Notes: generated from the letters alone by a model not told the origin. Shown: positions 44,460-53,201, numbered from the stretch's first letter. The stretch is 64,000 nucleotides of DNA from CAVPPA01 sp963841325 (GCA_963841325.1 CAWJBZ010000004.1:62001-126000); one strand, 5' to 3'. Made by a program: numbers and translations.

Positions 44460-44873
44460 ATGATTTCACGGCAGCACCGCTTCCACGGTTATAACAGCTT
44501 AAGTTTTGTCTACCACAAAGGACAAACGGTGCGTAATCAGCAGATCTCGCTGAAATACGCCCGTAACGATCGCCGCACTGACTATCGGTCGGCTATTATT
44601 GTTGGTCGTAAGGTTCAAAAATCGGCCGTGGTGCGCAACCGGATTAGGCGGCGGCTATATGAGATTATTCATTCTCTTGAACCGGATATTACTGGGTCGT
44701 ACGACCTAGTGTTGACGGTTTTTAGCGAACAAATTGCTGATTTGCCAGCCGCCCAACTTCACCAACAAGTGACCGAGCTACTATCCAGGGCTGGTATTGT
44801 TCGGGCCGACCACTACCAACCGCTATCGGCCACCCATGCTATAGTGAAAACGCACAAGGAGAGATTGTCATAA
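44460..44873 (+). CDS. rnpA: Ribonuclease P protein component
   Basis: A 137-residue basic protein that helps the RNase P RNA cut tRNA precursors. Seen: AIIVGRKVQKSAVVRNRIRRRLYEI, which is the RNR box of the family, and the N-terminal HRFHGYNSL. Its tail of about 20 residues extends past the usual end. It is followed 3 bases later by yidC. Confidence 0.95.
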   Translation: MISRQHRFHGYNSLSFVYHKGQTVRNQQISLKYARNDRRTDYRSAIIVGRKVQKSAVVRNRIRRRLYEIIHSLEPDITGSYDLVLTVFSEQIADLPAAQLHQQVTELLSRAGIVRADHYQPLSATHAIVKTHKERLS

Positions 44874-44876
44874 CCA

Positions 44877-45833
44877 ATGGGCGCCTTTTTTACCACTTTT
44901 ATTGAGCAGCCGATTTTCAATCTGCTGGTGTTGATTTATGCCATTATTCCCGGCCACAACTTTGGATTGGCGATCATTATCTTTACTATTATTATCCGTT
45001 TGCTGCTCTGGCCACTGGTTAAAAAACAACTTCACCAGACCAAAGCCATGCGCAAGCTGCAACCTGAGCTAAAGCGCATCAAGCAAGAAACCAAAGGCGA
45101 CCGTCAAAAAGAAGCAGCCATGGTTATGGCCCTTTATAAGGAACACGGGGTTAGTGCCTTTGGTCCAATCGGCATTATGATCCTGCAGCTGCCGATTTTG
45201 ATTGCTTTATATAGCGGATTACGCCGGGTAGTCAACAACCCTCACCAAATTGTTAGCTTTGCTTACTCCGGGCTGCAACATTTACCATGGATGCAGCACG
45301 TTGCCACCAACATCCACTCTTTTGACACCTCCCTATTTGGTCTAGTGAACCTGACTAAAGATGCCGTCGGAAATTCAGGTATTTATTGGCCGGCCTTGGT
45401 CCTCTGCTTCGGTAGTGCCATAGTCCAGTACTATCAGAGCAAACAGCTGATGGTCACTGATAAAAATGCCCCTAAACTACGTGATATTATGCGGGGCGCC
45501 AGTAGCGGTCGACAAGCTGACCAATCCGAAATAACCGCTGCCGTTACCAGAAGTACCCAATACTTTATCCCAATCATGGTCTTTATTGTTACTATTAGAC
45601 TAGCCTCAGCCCTTAGTTTGTACTGGTTTGTCGGCGGTTTAATCGCCTTTGCCCAACAGGCCAGGGTGCTTCGAGAAGACGAATCCGAACTGGAAACTAT
45701 CGCTGAAGGGAATTCTCCTAAAGATACTTCGACAATCCCTGAAGCGGAGTTGGTCCAAAGCGATCCGCGACCACCGAAACCTTCTCTTAAAACTAAAATC
45801 CGCGCCCGTAAAAAGCGAAGGAGAAGAAGATGA
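44877..45833 (+). CDS. yidC: Membrane protein insertase YidC
   Basis: A 318-residue YidC/Oxa1-type insertase. The N-terminus lacks the large outside domain of Gram-negative YidC, as in Gram-positive bacteria. Five membrane helices are visible, with LLWPLVKKQLHQTKAMRKLQPELKRIKQ carrying the hydrophilic-groove Arg region, and a coiled-coil loop. The C-terminal 80 residues form a basic tail ending in KIRARKKRRRRR, likely ribosome-binding. It overlaps jag by 4 bases. Confidence 0.95.
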   Translation: MGAFFTTFIEQPIFNLLVLIYAIIPGHNFGLAIIIFTIIIRLLLWPLVKKQLHQTKAMRKLQPELKRIKQETKGDRQKEAAMVMALYKEHGVSAFGPIGIMILQLPILIALYSGLRRVVNNPHQIVSFAYSGLQHLPWMQHVATNIHSFDTSLFGLVNLTKDAVGNSGIYWPALVLCFGSAIVQYYQSKQLMVTDKNAPKLRDIMRGASSGRQADQSEITAAVTRSTQYFIPIMVFIVTIRLASALSLYWFVGGLIAFAQQARVLREDESELETIAEGNSPKDTSTIPEAELVQSDPRPPKPSLKTKIRARKKRRRRR

Positions 45834-46396
45834 GTGACGATCAAGATCAAAAACCAACTACCGAAGACACCCCAGCCACTGAAGTGGCGGTATCGGTGGA
45901 AGCTACCGAACAAGATTTAGAGGAGGCCATTGTTTATGCCAAGAAATTCTTGGAAGATTTGTTGTCCTTTTTAGGCCTCAATACCGATGTCTACGCTACT
46001 CACGAGGACGATGTTATTCAGCTAAACGTGCCATCGACCCAAATGAATGGTTTTCTGATTGGCCAACACGGTGATAATATGCGGGCCATGCAATTTCTAG
46101 TCAGCAATGCCTTAAAGAACCAAAACCACATCTACAGCCGGGTTAATATTGACGTCGCCGGCTATAAACAGCAACGAGCCGATCGATTAGCTAAAACCGC
46201 CGAAGATTGGATCAAACAAGTCCGGTCTAGCGGTCAACCCATGGAACTACGACCGATGAATGCGGCCGACCGGCGAGTGGTTCATAAGGTCGCCGCTGAG
46301 TCTGGCTTGAACTCGGACTCGATTGGCGAAGGACTGGATCGGCGAATTGTCCTCAAGCCTGACGAAGAAGTGGCTTCCGGAAAACCCCCGGAGTAG
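45830..46396 (+). CDS. jag: Jag/KhpB RNA-binding protein (KH-R3H)
   Basis: A 188-residue protein. Residues 1-30 are acidic and disordered, 30-120 form a KH domain (MNGFLIGQHGDNMRAMQFLVSNAL with the GxxG loop as GQHG), and 120-185 an R3H domain (MNAADRRVVHKVAAES). KhpB binds RNA with KhpA and influences cell elongation in other bacteria. It lacks the N-terminal Jag_N domain of some members. It is translationally coupled to yidC (ATGA overlap). Confidence 0.93.
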   Translation: MSDDQDQKPTTEDTPATEVAVSVEATEQDLEEAIVYAKKFLEDLLSFLGLNTDVYATHEDDVIQLNVPSTQMNGFLIGQHGDNMRAMQFLVSNALKNQNHIYSRVNIDVAGYKQQRADRLAKTAEDWIKQVRSSGQPMELRPMNAADRRVVHKVAAESGLNSDSIGEGLDRRIVLKPDEEVASGKPPE

Positions 46397-46474
46397 ATTT
46401 ACCGCTGGACATTATCATCCAAAGGTTTAATAATTGTTTCTGCGAAATCAAAAATAAAAAGAATAATTTAAAGC

Positions 46475-47509
46475 ATGCCAACCTATAGTCAATATAGACA
46501 GCTACAATCTACCAGGACAGCTAAACAGTCAACCAAAACCGGCAGTGCTCATTATGGGCTGGTACTGGTTATTGCCGTGGTCGTCGGGTTTGTCTGGTTT
46601 TTTACTTTCATGAATCTGCGCGCTCATGCGGCCATACCAGAAGTTAAGTCAGGCGTTTCCGGGCTTTGCCTGGATGATTATCAGGGGTTGACAACGGCCA
46701 ATGCTGAAGTAGATGCCTGGGGTTGTAATGATGGTGCCGCTCAAGACTGGGCAGTCACCGACACAGCTATTAAACATAACGATTCCGATTGTTTGTCCGT
46801 TCAAAATGACAGTACCTCAACCGGTAATCGGGTGGTCTTGAATGACTGTGACTTGGCACCCGGTCAAGTCTGGCTGCGCGACCAAGGCGGTTATAAAAAT
46901 CCCAACAGCGGCTTGTGTCTCAACGTACCAAATAGTCAGTCGGGTGTATCGCTGACGGTTACGGCTTGCCACAGTTTAGCGCAGTCTAGCCAACAATGGA
47001 CGCCGTTAACAGCCAAAGGTAGTAGTTACGGTAATTTATGCAATAGTGGCCCAGAAGGCCAGCGGGTGGCCTGTTATGCGGTTAAAGAATGGACCACTTG
47101 GCAGTCTAGATCGTCAAACCACAACACCCTGCTCAACGAATATAGCGATGGTAATGGTTATGAAGAATGGTGCGCCGACTTTGTTAGTTATGTTTATCAG
47201 GAAGCCGGATATCCGTTTACTCAGGGCGAACGCGATGGTTGGGATGAATACGACGCTAATAGTATCCAATATCAGGGCTTTATCTATCACGATGCCTCAA
47301 GCTACAGTCCACAACCTGGTGACGTGGCCTATTTTGATTATTCCGGCGGGCATGTGGAAATCGTCATCAGCGGCGGTCCAACCCCGACCTTTATTTATGG
47401 TGACTCCGGAACGATCGATCCCGGTACCGGCAATGGCCAGATGGAAGCTAACACCATACTAAGCGACGGTTCAATGGGGCAGGTTCAATATTATCTGTCG
47501 CCAAATTAG
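46475..47509 (+). CDS. Secreted ricin-lectin plus CHAP protein
   Basis: A 344-residue secreted or membrane-anchored protein. One hydrophobic helix (about 25-46) follows a basic N-terminus. Residues 55-175 form a ricin-B beta-trefoil with QxW repeats (AAQDWAV, PGQVWLRD, SSQQWTPL) and several Cys. Residues 205-340 form a CHAP domain with Cys in EEWCADFVSYVYQ and His in YFDYSGGHVEIVI. Such proteins bind sugars and cleave peptidoglycan. It may target a host or neighbour's wall. Confidence 0.88.
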   Translation: MPTYSQYRQLQSTRTAKQSTKTGSAHYGLVLVIAVVVGFVWFFTFMNLRAHAAIPEVKSGVSGLCLDDYQGLTTANAEVDAWGCNDGAAQDWAVTDTAIKHNDSDCLSVQNDSTSTGNRVVLNDCDLAPGQVWLRDQGGYKNPNSGLCLNVPNSQSGVSLTVTACHSLAQSSQQWTPLTAKGSSYGNLCNSGPEGQRVACYAVKEWTTWQSRSSNHNTLLNEYSDGNGYEEWCADFVSYVYQEAGYPFTQGERDGWDEYDANSIQYQGFIYHDASSYSPQPGDVAYFDYSGGHVEIVISGGPTPTFIYGDSGTIDPGTGNGQMEANTILSDGSMGQVQYYLSPN

Positions 47510-47544
47510 TGGCTTCTATTTGGCTTAAAAAACCTGAATTATGA

Positions 47545-48453
47545 TTAGCTGGTCGATTTGTCTTGAGTGGGTTTTTTGCTCATCAGCCGGTCTTTAGCGT
47601 GCAGGCTGAGGGCTACTACCAGAATAATTAGTAAGAAGACCAAATAAACCGAACGGTCAATAACATTAGCAACCACGATCATACCGCTACTAATATGGTG
47701 CAAATGTTCACTTAAGATCAAGAATGATTCACGTATACCGATCGCTCCCGGCGTCAAAGCTACAAACAATGCTAAGTTAGCCGTACCGGTGTAGGCAATG
47801 ACTTGTTTTAGATCAACGTTAGCATGGCCGCTACTATGCAGTTCAACCCCGTAAATAATAGCCTGGACTACGGCCTGTAAAGCCGTTACCACCAGAAGAT
47901 AGACAATCCCCTTGGAGGTAACACTTAACTCCTGGGCGTTAAATTTCTTGCGTCTGACATAGAGCTTGATCATCACACCAGCCGTGGCAATCATCAGGAT
48001 GCCGACTAGCAGCGTTAGCCACCAAGCTTGGCTGCCCAGAAAGATGAAAAAGACACTGATGATGCCATAGATCAGAAAATACAGTAGGGTGACAGCTACA
48101 TAATTCCGGACCTTCAAGCCATGTCGGGTTTTTAAGTAATAACCCCGGAAAATCGGGCCGTTTTGGCCAATAATAAAGAAGTTGTTAATGATTAGGGTGT
48201 AAGCGTTTAAAATAACATTCTCTTGTTTATTAATTCGGATGCGGCAGATCCTTAAAGTAGCGTCTAAAATGAACATTAACACCACAAACATAACAGCGTA
48301 AAGCAGTAGGATAGCAATAATTATCCATGGCGAAATATGCGCTAATTGGGTGACTAAAGAGCGGTGCTTATCCAAGTAATAAATAGCACCGGCAACAGTT
48401 AGTAATAGAATAATAATCGTCACTGATCGGCGGAGTAGTTGCTTTTTAGTCAC
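47545..48453 (-). CDS. UPF0104/LPG synthase-type flippase-like membrane protein
   Basis: A 302-residue protein with about eight helices and the family features NNFFIIGQNGPIFRGYYLKTRHGLK near residue 90 and ALTPGAIGIRESFLI near residue 230. It lacks the C-terminal transferase domain of MprF. The family is thought to move lipids across the membrane. It faces the GT-C gene at 48542, so the two diverge from an 88-base region. Confidence 0.88.
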   Translation of the reverse strand: MTKKQLLRRSVTIIILLLTVAGAIYYLDKHRSLVTQLAHISPWIIIAILLLYAVMFVVLMFILDATLRICRIRINKQENVILNAYTLIINNFFIIGQNGPIFRGYYLKTRHGLKVRNYVAVTLLYFLIYGIISVFFIFLGSQAWWLTLLVGILMIATAGVMIKLYVRRKKFNAQELSVTSKGIVYLLVVTALQAVVQAIIYGVELHSSGHANVDLKQVIAYTGTANLALFVALTPGAIGIRESFLILSEHLHHISSGMIVVANVIDRSVYLVFLLIILVVALSLHAKDRLMSKKPTQDKSTS

Positions 48454-48541
48454 GCCCCCACTTTACAGGTTTGGTTGGCTTTAGTCTATAATTTAGGAAA
48501 TAGCTGATTCAGCTTACCTACAGTAAACTGGGATTACTATT

Positions 48542-50083
48542 ATGACGCCGATGGTGAGGACAGTGACCAGCAAGATCAAAACAGTACTGGGTAGCAAATG
48601 GTTTTACCGATTTATTTTGCTATTTTTTGTGTTCGAGTCGGCCTGGATTGCTCTTTCGGCGGTTTACCCCCAAGCGTTTGACGAGGACTTCCACTTCGGC
48701 CTAGTCAAGATCTATTCCCACTACTGGTTGCCGTTTCTGACTCACCAACCGGCTGGCGCTAATGCCTTTGGGGCGGTAACCCACGACCCGTCTTATCTGT
48801 ACCATTACCTGATGAGTTTCCCTTACCGCTTATTTGCTCATTTTTACAAAAGCCAAACCGCTCAAGTGATCTTTTTGCGCCTGATTGATATCGGCTTTTT
48901 TGCCGCTGGTTTGGTATTGTTTCGCCGGATCTTGCGCCGCGTCGGGATCTCCAAACCGTTAACTAACACCATGCTGCTGATATTTGTTTTGATTCCGGTA
49001 GTACCCGTGATAGCCGCTCAAGTTAACTATGATGATTTGCTTTTTCCGCTAGTCGCCTGGACTTGTCTGCTGACTTTTCAGGTGATTGATGAAATCCGGC
49101 AAAAGCAACCCACCACTCGGAGTATCTTAACCCTAGTCATTGTTTGTTTGTTAGCCAGCCTGGTGAAATACGCTTTCTTACCAATCTTTGCAGCGGCAGT
49201 ACTGTTCGTGTCTTTTGTTACTTACCAGAATTTCAAAGGCAAATTCAAACAGCTTTGGACAGCTTTTCTTACCAGTTTTAATAAACTAGGCTGGATAGTC
49301 AAAGTGGTCTTAGTGGCCTTGACGCTGATTAGTCTGGGTATGTTTATGCAGCGGGATGGTCTCAACTTGGTGGAATATCGTACCATTACCCCGAGATGCG
49401 ATGCGGTACTAAACGTTCAACAATGTGGTGCCTACAATATCTGGTTACATGATTATAATAATCACCAGCAGGTACTAGCTAACCAGAAAATAGTTTCGTC
49501 CGGCCCGATTGCCTGGGTAGGTGAGTGGTTTTATTGGATGTGGTACCGCCTCTTCTTCGCCGTTAACGGACCAAATAGTTCCTTCGCCAACTATCCGCCG
49601 CTACCTCTACCGGCGGCGGCCGCGATCTTAATCTGCTTAATTAGTGCCGTGGCCGTTATTAAATGGCATCGGCGGCTGTTCCACAACAATCCCTATCTGA
49701 TCTTTTTGGCACTAGTTTCTGTTCTGTACATTATTGCCCTAATGCTCACTGGCTATGAGACTTATAAATATACAGCCGTTTTAGAAATCATGAACGGCCG
49801 CTATTTACTTCCAGTACTATTACTGGTAGGCGCCTTAGCCGGCCGGGCACTTAGCCTGACGTTCCAAAAACGAGAAGCCTATAAAGTTCTAGCGGTAGTT
49901 ATCGTGCTGGCCCTGTTTTTGCAGGGCGGGGGCTTCCTGACGTTTATTGCGCGGAGTGACCAAACTTGGTACTGGCCTAATAGTACTGTCGCCAAAGTTA
50001 ACCAAGTCGCCAGTTCGGTCGCTAAGCATCTGGTGATCCAAGGGAGAAAGACCTATTCTTCGGGAATCTGGTTTTTTAACTGA
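48542..50083 (+). CDS. GT-C-type membrane glycosyltransferase-like protein
   Basis: A 513-residue polytopic membrane protein with about ten helices. The first outside loop has FDEDFHFGLVKIYSHYWLP, an acidic-pair motif like that of GT-C sugar transferases that use lipid-linked donors. The final 56 residues, including the stop, lie in a 173-bp sequence that is repeated perfectly at 51707-51879. It diverges from the flippase-like gene. Sugar and acceptor unknown. Confidence 0.7.
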   Translation: MTPMVRTVTSKIKTVLGSKWFYRFILLFFVFESAWIALSAVYPQAFDEDFHFGLVKIYSHYWLPFLTHQPAGANAFGAVTHDPSYLYHYLMSFPYRLFAHFYKSQTAQVIFLRLIDIGFFAAGLVLFRRILRRVGISKPLTNTMLLIFVLIPVVPVIAAQVNYDDLLFPLVAWTCLLTFQVIDEIRQKQPTTRSILTLVIVCLLASLVKYAFLPIFAAAVLFVSFVTYQNFKGKFKQLWTAFLTSFNKLGWIVKVVLVALTLISLGMFMQRDGLNLVEYRTITPRCDAVLNVQQCGAYNIWLHDYNNHQQVLANQKIVSSGPIAWVGEWFYWMWYRLFFAVNGPNSSFANYPPLPLPAAAAILICLISAVAVIKWHRRLFHNNPYLIFLALVSVLYIIALMLTGYETYKYTAVLEIMNGRYLLPVLLLVGALAGRALSLTFQKREAYKVLAVVIVLALFLQGGGFLTFIARSDQTWYWPNSTVAKVNQVASSVAKHLVIQGRKTYSSGIWFFN

Positions 50084-50085
50084 CA
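49913..50085. repeat. 173-bp direct repeat, left copy
   Basis: Identical to 51707-51879 in the same orientation. It covers the last 56 codons and stop of the GT-C gene. Between the copies lies an AbiE-type toxin-antitoxin pair. The intact gene is on this side. Confidence 0.95.
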
Positions 50086-50117
50086 GATCGTTAGTAAATA
50101 GCACTACCAGCTGGCCG

Positions 50118-50765
50118 CTATTTGCTCCTGGATATTCTTGCTTTTGTCTCAAGCCCAATCGATGTTGTCCCTAAATACTCCTTAACCTTTGTCAGTAGCG
50201 GACTAATGTAGGCGGGAAAGCGCTTAGCGTAAATCTCCAACCGAGCTTTATTAATGGTTTTTAAATCCAGTTCCTCTATGCTAAGGCTTCTTTTCCCCCG
50301 ACTGACTAAATATAACTGATCAAGTAAAGCCTTTTCCGGCTCAGCCGCATAAATACCATTCTCCAATTGGTAGCCGAAAAACAGAGCTGGCTTAAGCTGG
50401 ATAAACTCGACTTCTATGCCCCAGAGTTTCATTTTTTTGGATTTCTTGGCAGTAGCGAAGGTCTGAGTATAGGGTATTTGGCTCAAAATTCCACGCAAAG
50501 ACAAAATTGACTCAAATGACAAGTAAGAGGGGTAATACAATTGATTGGCGATTTTTCGGACGTCTATTTCCAGCAGGCTCAGTTGATAAACCCCCCTGGT
50601 TATTCGGGTGAGCACTTTTTGGCTAGTTAGTCGCGTCAAGGCAACCCGAAGACTCTCCCTGGGGAGCCCAGTAATTTTTTCTAGATCAGCAATGGTAAAA
50701 AATCCCCGATCATAGCTTCTCAGGGCATTGATTAAATCTATGGTTTTTATTCTTTTGGCAGCCAT
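50118..50765 (-). CDS. AbiEi-type antitoxin/transcription regulator
   Basis: A 215-residue protein. The N-terminal winged helix (YDRGFFTIADLEKITGLPRESLRVALTRL, then GVYQLS) and the AbiEi-type C-terminal part (FATAKKSKKMKLWGIEVEFI, AEPEKALLDQLYLVSRG) match antitoxins of type IV AbiE systems, which repress their own promoter. It is read after its toxin partner, with the genes overlapping by 19 bases; in the best-known AbiE systems the antitoxin gene comes first. Confidence 0.88.
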   Translation of the reverse strand: MAAKRIKTIDLINALRSYDRGFFTIADLEKITGLPRESLRVALTRLTSQKVLTRITRGVYQLSLLEIDVRKIANQLYYPSYLSFESILSLRGILSQIPYTQTFATAKKSKKMKLWGIEVEFIQLKPALFFGYQLENGIYAAEPEKALLDQLYLVSRGKRSLSIEELDLKTINKARLEIYAKRFPAYISPLLTKVKEYLGTTSIGLETKARISRSK

Positions 50766-51421
50766 GGTTCCAATAATCTCCTGTGTGGTGCCGCCAGCAT
50801 CCGGTGTAATTCGCGCTTGACCTCTTTGGGGCTAAAACTCGAAAAATCCAGCCGATGGTCTTTTTTGAGTAACTGGCCGATAAACCACAGATCAAAGATA
50901 TCCCGAATTCGCGGAGGGTTAATTGTCTGTTTTTCCCGCTCAATTTTAGCTAAGGAGGCTACTTGAGCGAGAACGGTGATAGGTGTCACCGCGCTCCTGA
51001 GAGTGAGTAATTGATAGTCCCGCTCTATTAGCCAGTTTTCTCGACGCGTGGAAATTTCTACTTTGATACTTATGGTTTCAGGGATAGACGGGTCTTTGAC
51101 TTTAAACATGGCGTAAAGAGTAAAATACTTTCGTAACGCTTCGTCTAACCTAAGATAGGGAATGGATCGAGCTGTTTGTTTACACCAGGACTTAAACACT
51201 TTTTCGGTAATATTCGTTAGGCAGCTGAAATCAAGGTCATCAGAAAAACGCGGCGAATTATAAGCCAGGCGGAGCGCGGTACCGCCCCGAAAAACTAGTT
51301 TGCCACCGAACGATTCTCCTACTAAGCGGTTCAGCAGAAGCATCTCGTATTCTTCTCGTACGATTTGAATCACTGAAATACCGAGTTTCTGTTGCAGGCT
51401 TAGTGCTAATTGACGTTCCAT
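50747..51421 (-). CDS. AbiEii-type nucleotidyltransferase toxin
   Basis: A 224-residue DNA-polymerase-beta-fold nucleotidyltransferase. Seen: FRGGTALRLAY near residue 44 and SDDLDFSC near 59, which give the GG/GS and DxD catalytic motifs, and RDIFDLWFIGQLL near residue 170. AbiEii toxins transfer nucleotides to tRNA, halting growth of phage-infected or antitoxin-free cells. It is the first gene of the pair, behind a consensus promoter. Confidence 0.88.
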   Translation of the reverse strand: MERQLALSLQQKLGISVIQIVREEYEMLLLNRLVGESFGGKLVFRGGTALRLAYNSPRFSDDLDFSCLTNITEKVFKSWCKQTARSIPYLRLDEALRKYFTLYAMFKVKDPSIPETISIKVEISTRRENWLIERDYQLLTLRSAVTPITVLAQVASLAKIEREKQTINPPRIRDIFDLWFIGQLLKKDHRLDFSSFSPKEVKRELHRMLAAPHRRLLEPWLPKE

Positions 51422-51464
51422 ATATTCTTCCTAAATAATTAACATAAACGTTAGTTTACTTAGA

Positions 51465-51493
51465 AGTATACATGAACCAGATCTGTTTGTCAA
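51465..51493 (-). promoter_or_regulatory. Promoter of the AbiE pair
   Basis: On the minus strand TTGACA (51488-51493), exactly 17 bases, then TATACT (51465-51470). The ATG of the toxin-like gene is 44 bases downstream. AAGTATA occurs on both sides of the -35/-10 region and might be part of an antitoxin operator. Confidence 0.75.
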
Positions 51494-51517
51494 GTATAGC
51501 AGCCAGCAATTAGCCAG

Positions 51518-51543
51518 AGTGAATTCGGTGAGAGTAATTCACT
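51518..51543. repeat. Inverted repeat upstream of the AbiE promoter
   Basis: AGTGAATT and AATTCACT, perfect 8-base arms around a 10-base centre, about 25 bases upstream of the -35. This is a possible operator for the AbiEi protein, or an end feature of the inserted cassette. Confidence 0.5.
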
Positions 51544-51640
51544 GAAATATGAGTATTTTGGTGAACGACGGCGTTTTTACCACCCGACACTAATTATTGC
51601 ACCTAATCGAGCGTCACAGATCCCTAGACTAAACACAAAG

Positions 51641-51877
51641 ATGGACCATTATTGTACTAAATTTCTGGGAACCTCCATAATCCTAGTAGTAGCTATCGTG
51701 TTTGTTCTGTTTTTGCAGGGCGGGGGCTTCCTGACGTTTATTGCGCGGAGTGACCAAACTTGGTACTGGCCTAATAGTACTGTCGCCAAAGTTAACCAAG
51801 TCGCCAGTTCGGTCGCTAAGCATCTGGTGATCCAAGGGAGAAAGACCTATTCTTCGGGAATCTGGTTTTTTAACTGA
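51641..51877 (+). pseudogene. 3' fragment of GT-C gene (remnant)
   Basis: An open frame of 78 codons whose last 56 are identical to the end of the GT-C gene at 48542-50083. The codons just before are diverged but still similar (VLAVVIVLALFLQ in the gene, ILVVAIVFVLFLQ here). It lacks the rest of the enzyme and is antisense to the end of the glycosyltransferase at 51683-52825. It is a leftover of duplication or insertion. Confidence 0.8.
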
Positions 51878-52825
51878 CATGCCATAGTTATGCCGTCGCT
51901 GCTCTTCCAAAATATCCTCAATCAAGGTGCGGTTAATTCGAATTAAGTTAGCAACGATTCCTAGAGTGAAAGAGATGAATGAGGCGTTCAGTAACACCGT
52001 GCCAACTATCAATGACTGCAAATGATGGGTACCAAAGGGTTGTTTGTTAATGATAATGATATATAAGTAATGGACAAACGGGATTAAGCCACAAACCAAC
52101 AAAATTAAGCCGAGCGTCAAAAAGACCGCATAAGGCTTATACATAGTGTAGGAATTGAATAAAGCAATTAATGACTTCCGGATGTGTTCCCAAGAGGACT
52201 TAAAGAGCCGTGATTCGCGGGTCTTGCCATTGGTCTTAATCTTAATATCGGCAATAGCCAGGCGCTTGAAACCGAACTGGAGGTTATTCTCCATGGCAAA
52301 ATTAAACCGGCCAACCAGATTAAGCTTAATAGCCGCCTCTCTGGAATAAGCTCGAAAGCCGGAAGTACTGTCAGGAATTTGTGTGCCAGAGGCAGCGTTA
52401 GAAACTCGAGTACCGAATTTCTGCAGGAATTTCTTGGTAGCCGAAAAATGATCAATGGTATGTACCTGACGATCGGCAATTACCATATCGGCTTGATTAG
52501 CTAAAATCGGTTTGATTAGGTCGGGTATACGATCCTGGGGGTACTGGTTGTCCCCGTCAGTTAGCACAATAATATCGGCTCCGAGCTCCAGTGCGCCGCG
52601 GATGCCGTCACGTAAACTCATAGCTAAACCGCGATTTCTAGCATGGTTAATAAAATGTTCGACGCCGAATTGGCGAGCTACCTCAACAGTTTTATCAGTT
52701 GAGCCATCGTTGATTACCAAAATTTCCAGTTCGTCGATTCCCGGTATCTCTTTGGGAATAGTATTGAGCACTATTGGTAGTGTTTTTTCCTCATTGAGAC
52801 AGGGGATAATGACAACTAATTTCAT
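51683..52825 (-). CDS. Family 2 glycosyltransferase, DPM/GtrB-like, with altered tail
   Basis: A 380-residue enzyme. Residues 1-230 are a GT-A domain (VVIIPCLNEEKTLP, LVINDGSTDKT, VLTDGDNQYPQDRI with the DxD-like motif, STSGFRAYSREA). Two membrane helices follow at about 237-300. Members move sugars onto polyprenyl phosphate. The last 65 residues after RRHNYGM are the antisense of the 173-bp repeat (SVKKPDSRRIGLSPL and on), so the original end was probably replaced. Its partner GT-C protein lies to the left. Confidence 0.88.
   Translation of the reverse strand: MKLVVIIPCLNEEKTLPIVLNTIPKEIPGIDELEILVINDGSTDKTVEVARQFGVEHFINHARNRGLAMSLRDGIRGALELGADIIVLTDGDNQYPQDRIPDLIKPILANQADMVIADRQVHTIDHFSATKKFLQKFGTRVSNAASGTQIPDSTSGFRAYSREAAIKLNLVGRFNFAMENNLQFGFKRLAIADIKIKTNGKTRESRLFKSSWEHIRKSLIALFNSYTMYKPYAVFLTLGLILLVCGLIPFVHYLYIIIINKQPFGTHHLQSLIVGTVLLNASFISFTLGIVANLIRINRTLIEDILEEQRRHNYGMSVKKPDSRRIGLSPLDHQMLSDRTGDLVNFGDSTIRPVPSLVTPRNKRQEAPALQKQNKHDSYY
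51707..51879. repeat. 173-bp direct repeat, right copy
   Basis: Identical to 49913-50085. It overlaps the 3' end of the leftward glycosyltransferase, so its antisense translation now forms that protein's tail. Left of it the similarity to the GT-C gene fades over about 25 bases. Confidence 0.95.
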
Positions 52826-52937
52826 ACTCTAAGTTTAGCTCCAGTTCGTTTCATTGTACTACAAGCCATCTAGACTAAAGAACAAATGTCTGTGATAACG
52901 CTGAGATGTTAATCTCTATCAGCTGGAAAGCTGATAA

Positions 52938-53201
52938 CTAATGGCTGTCTTGCAGATCCTTTTTGATCCGTTCGAACTCCTCTTTATTAATTTCACCCTT
53001 AGCGTAACGTTCTTTAATAATGTCCAGCGGTTCTTTATGTTCCTCGGTCTCATGGTCGTACCAATGCCAATAGTTGCCGTGCCAATAATGTTGTCTTCGG
53101 CTAGCCATAAAAGCGAATATTAGAATAACGATAATGAGACAAATTAAACCCCAGCCGAACATGAACCAGGGGAAGCCAAAACCATTATTGTAGTAATACA
53201 T
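52938..53201 (-). CDS. SHOCT domain small membrane protein
   Basis: An 87-residue protein. One membrane helix (about 12-32) precedes a basic, His- and Trp-rich stretch. The C-terminal 28 residues are a SHOCT domain (PLDIIKERYAKGEINKEEFERIKKDL), common at the ends of small membrane proteins and perhaps for oligomerisation. It is a single gene. Confidence 0.85.
   Translation of the reverse strand: MYYYNNGFGFPWFMFGWGLICLIIVILIFAFMASRRQHYWHGNYWHWYDHETEEHKEPLDIIKERYAKGEINKEEFERIKKDLQDSH

Noticed and set aside
45434..45913. Open frame of 159 codons antisense to yidC and jag
   Set aside because: Both sense genes are certain and the antisense protein has no recognisable family.
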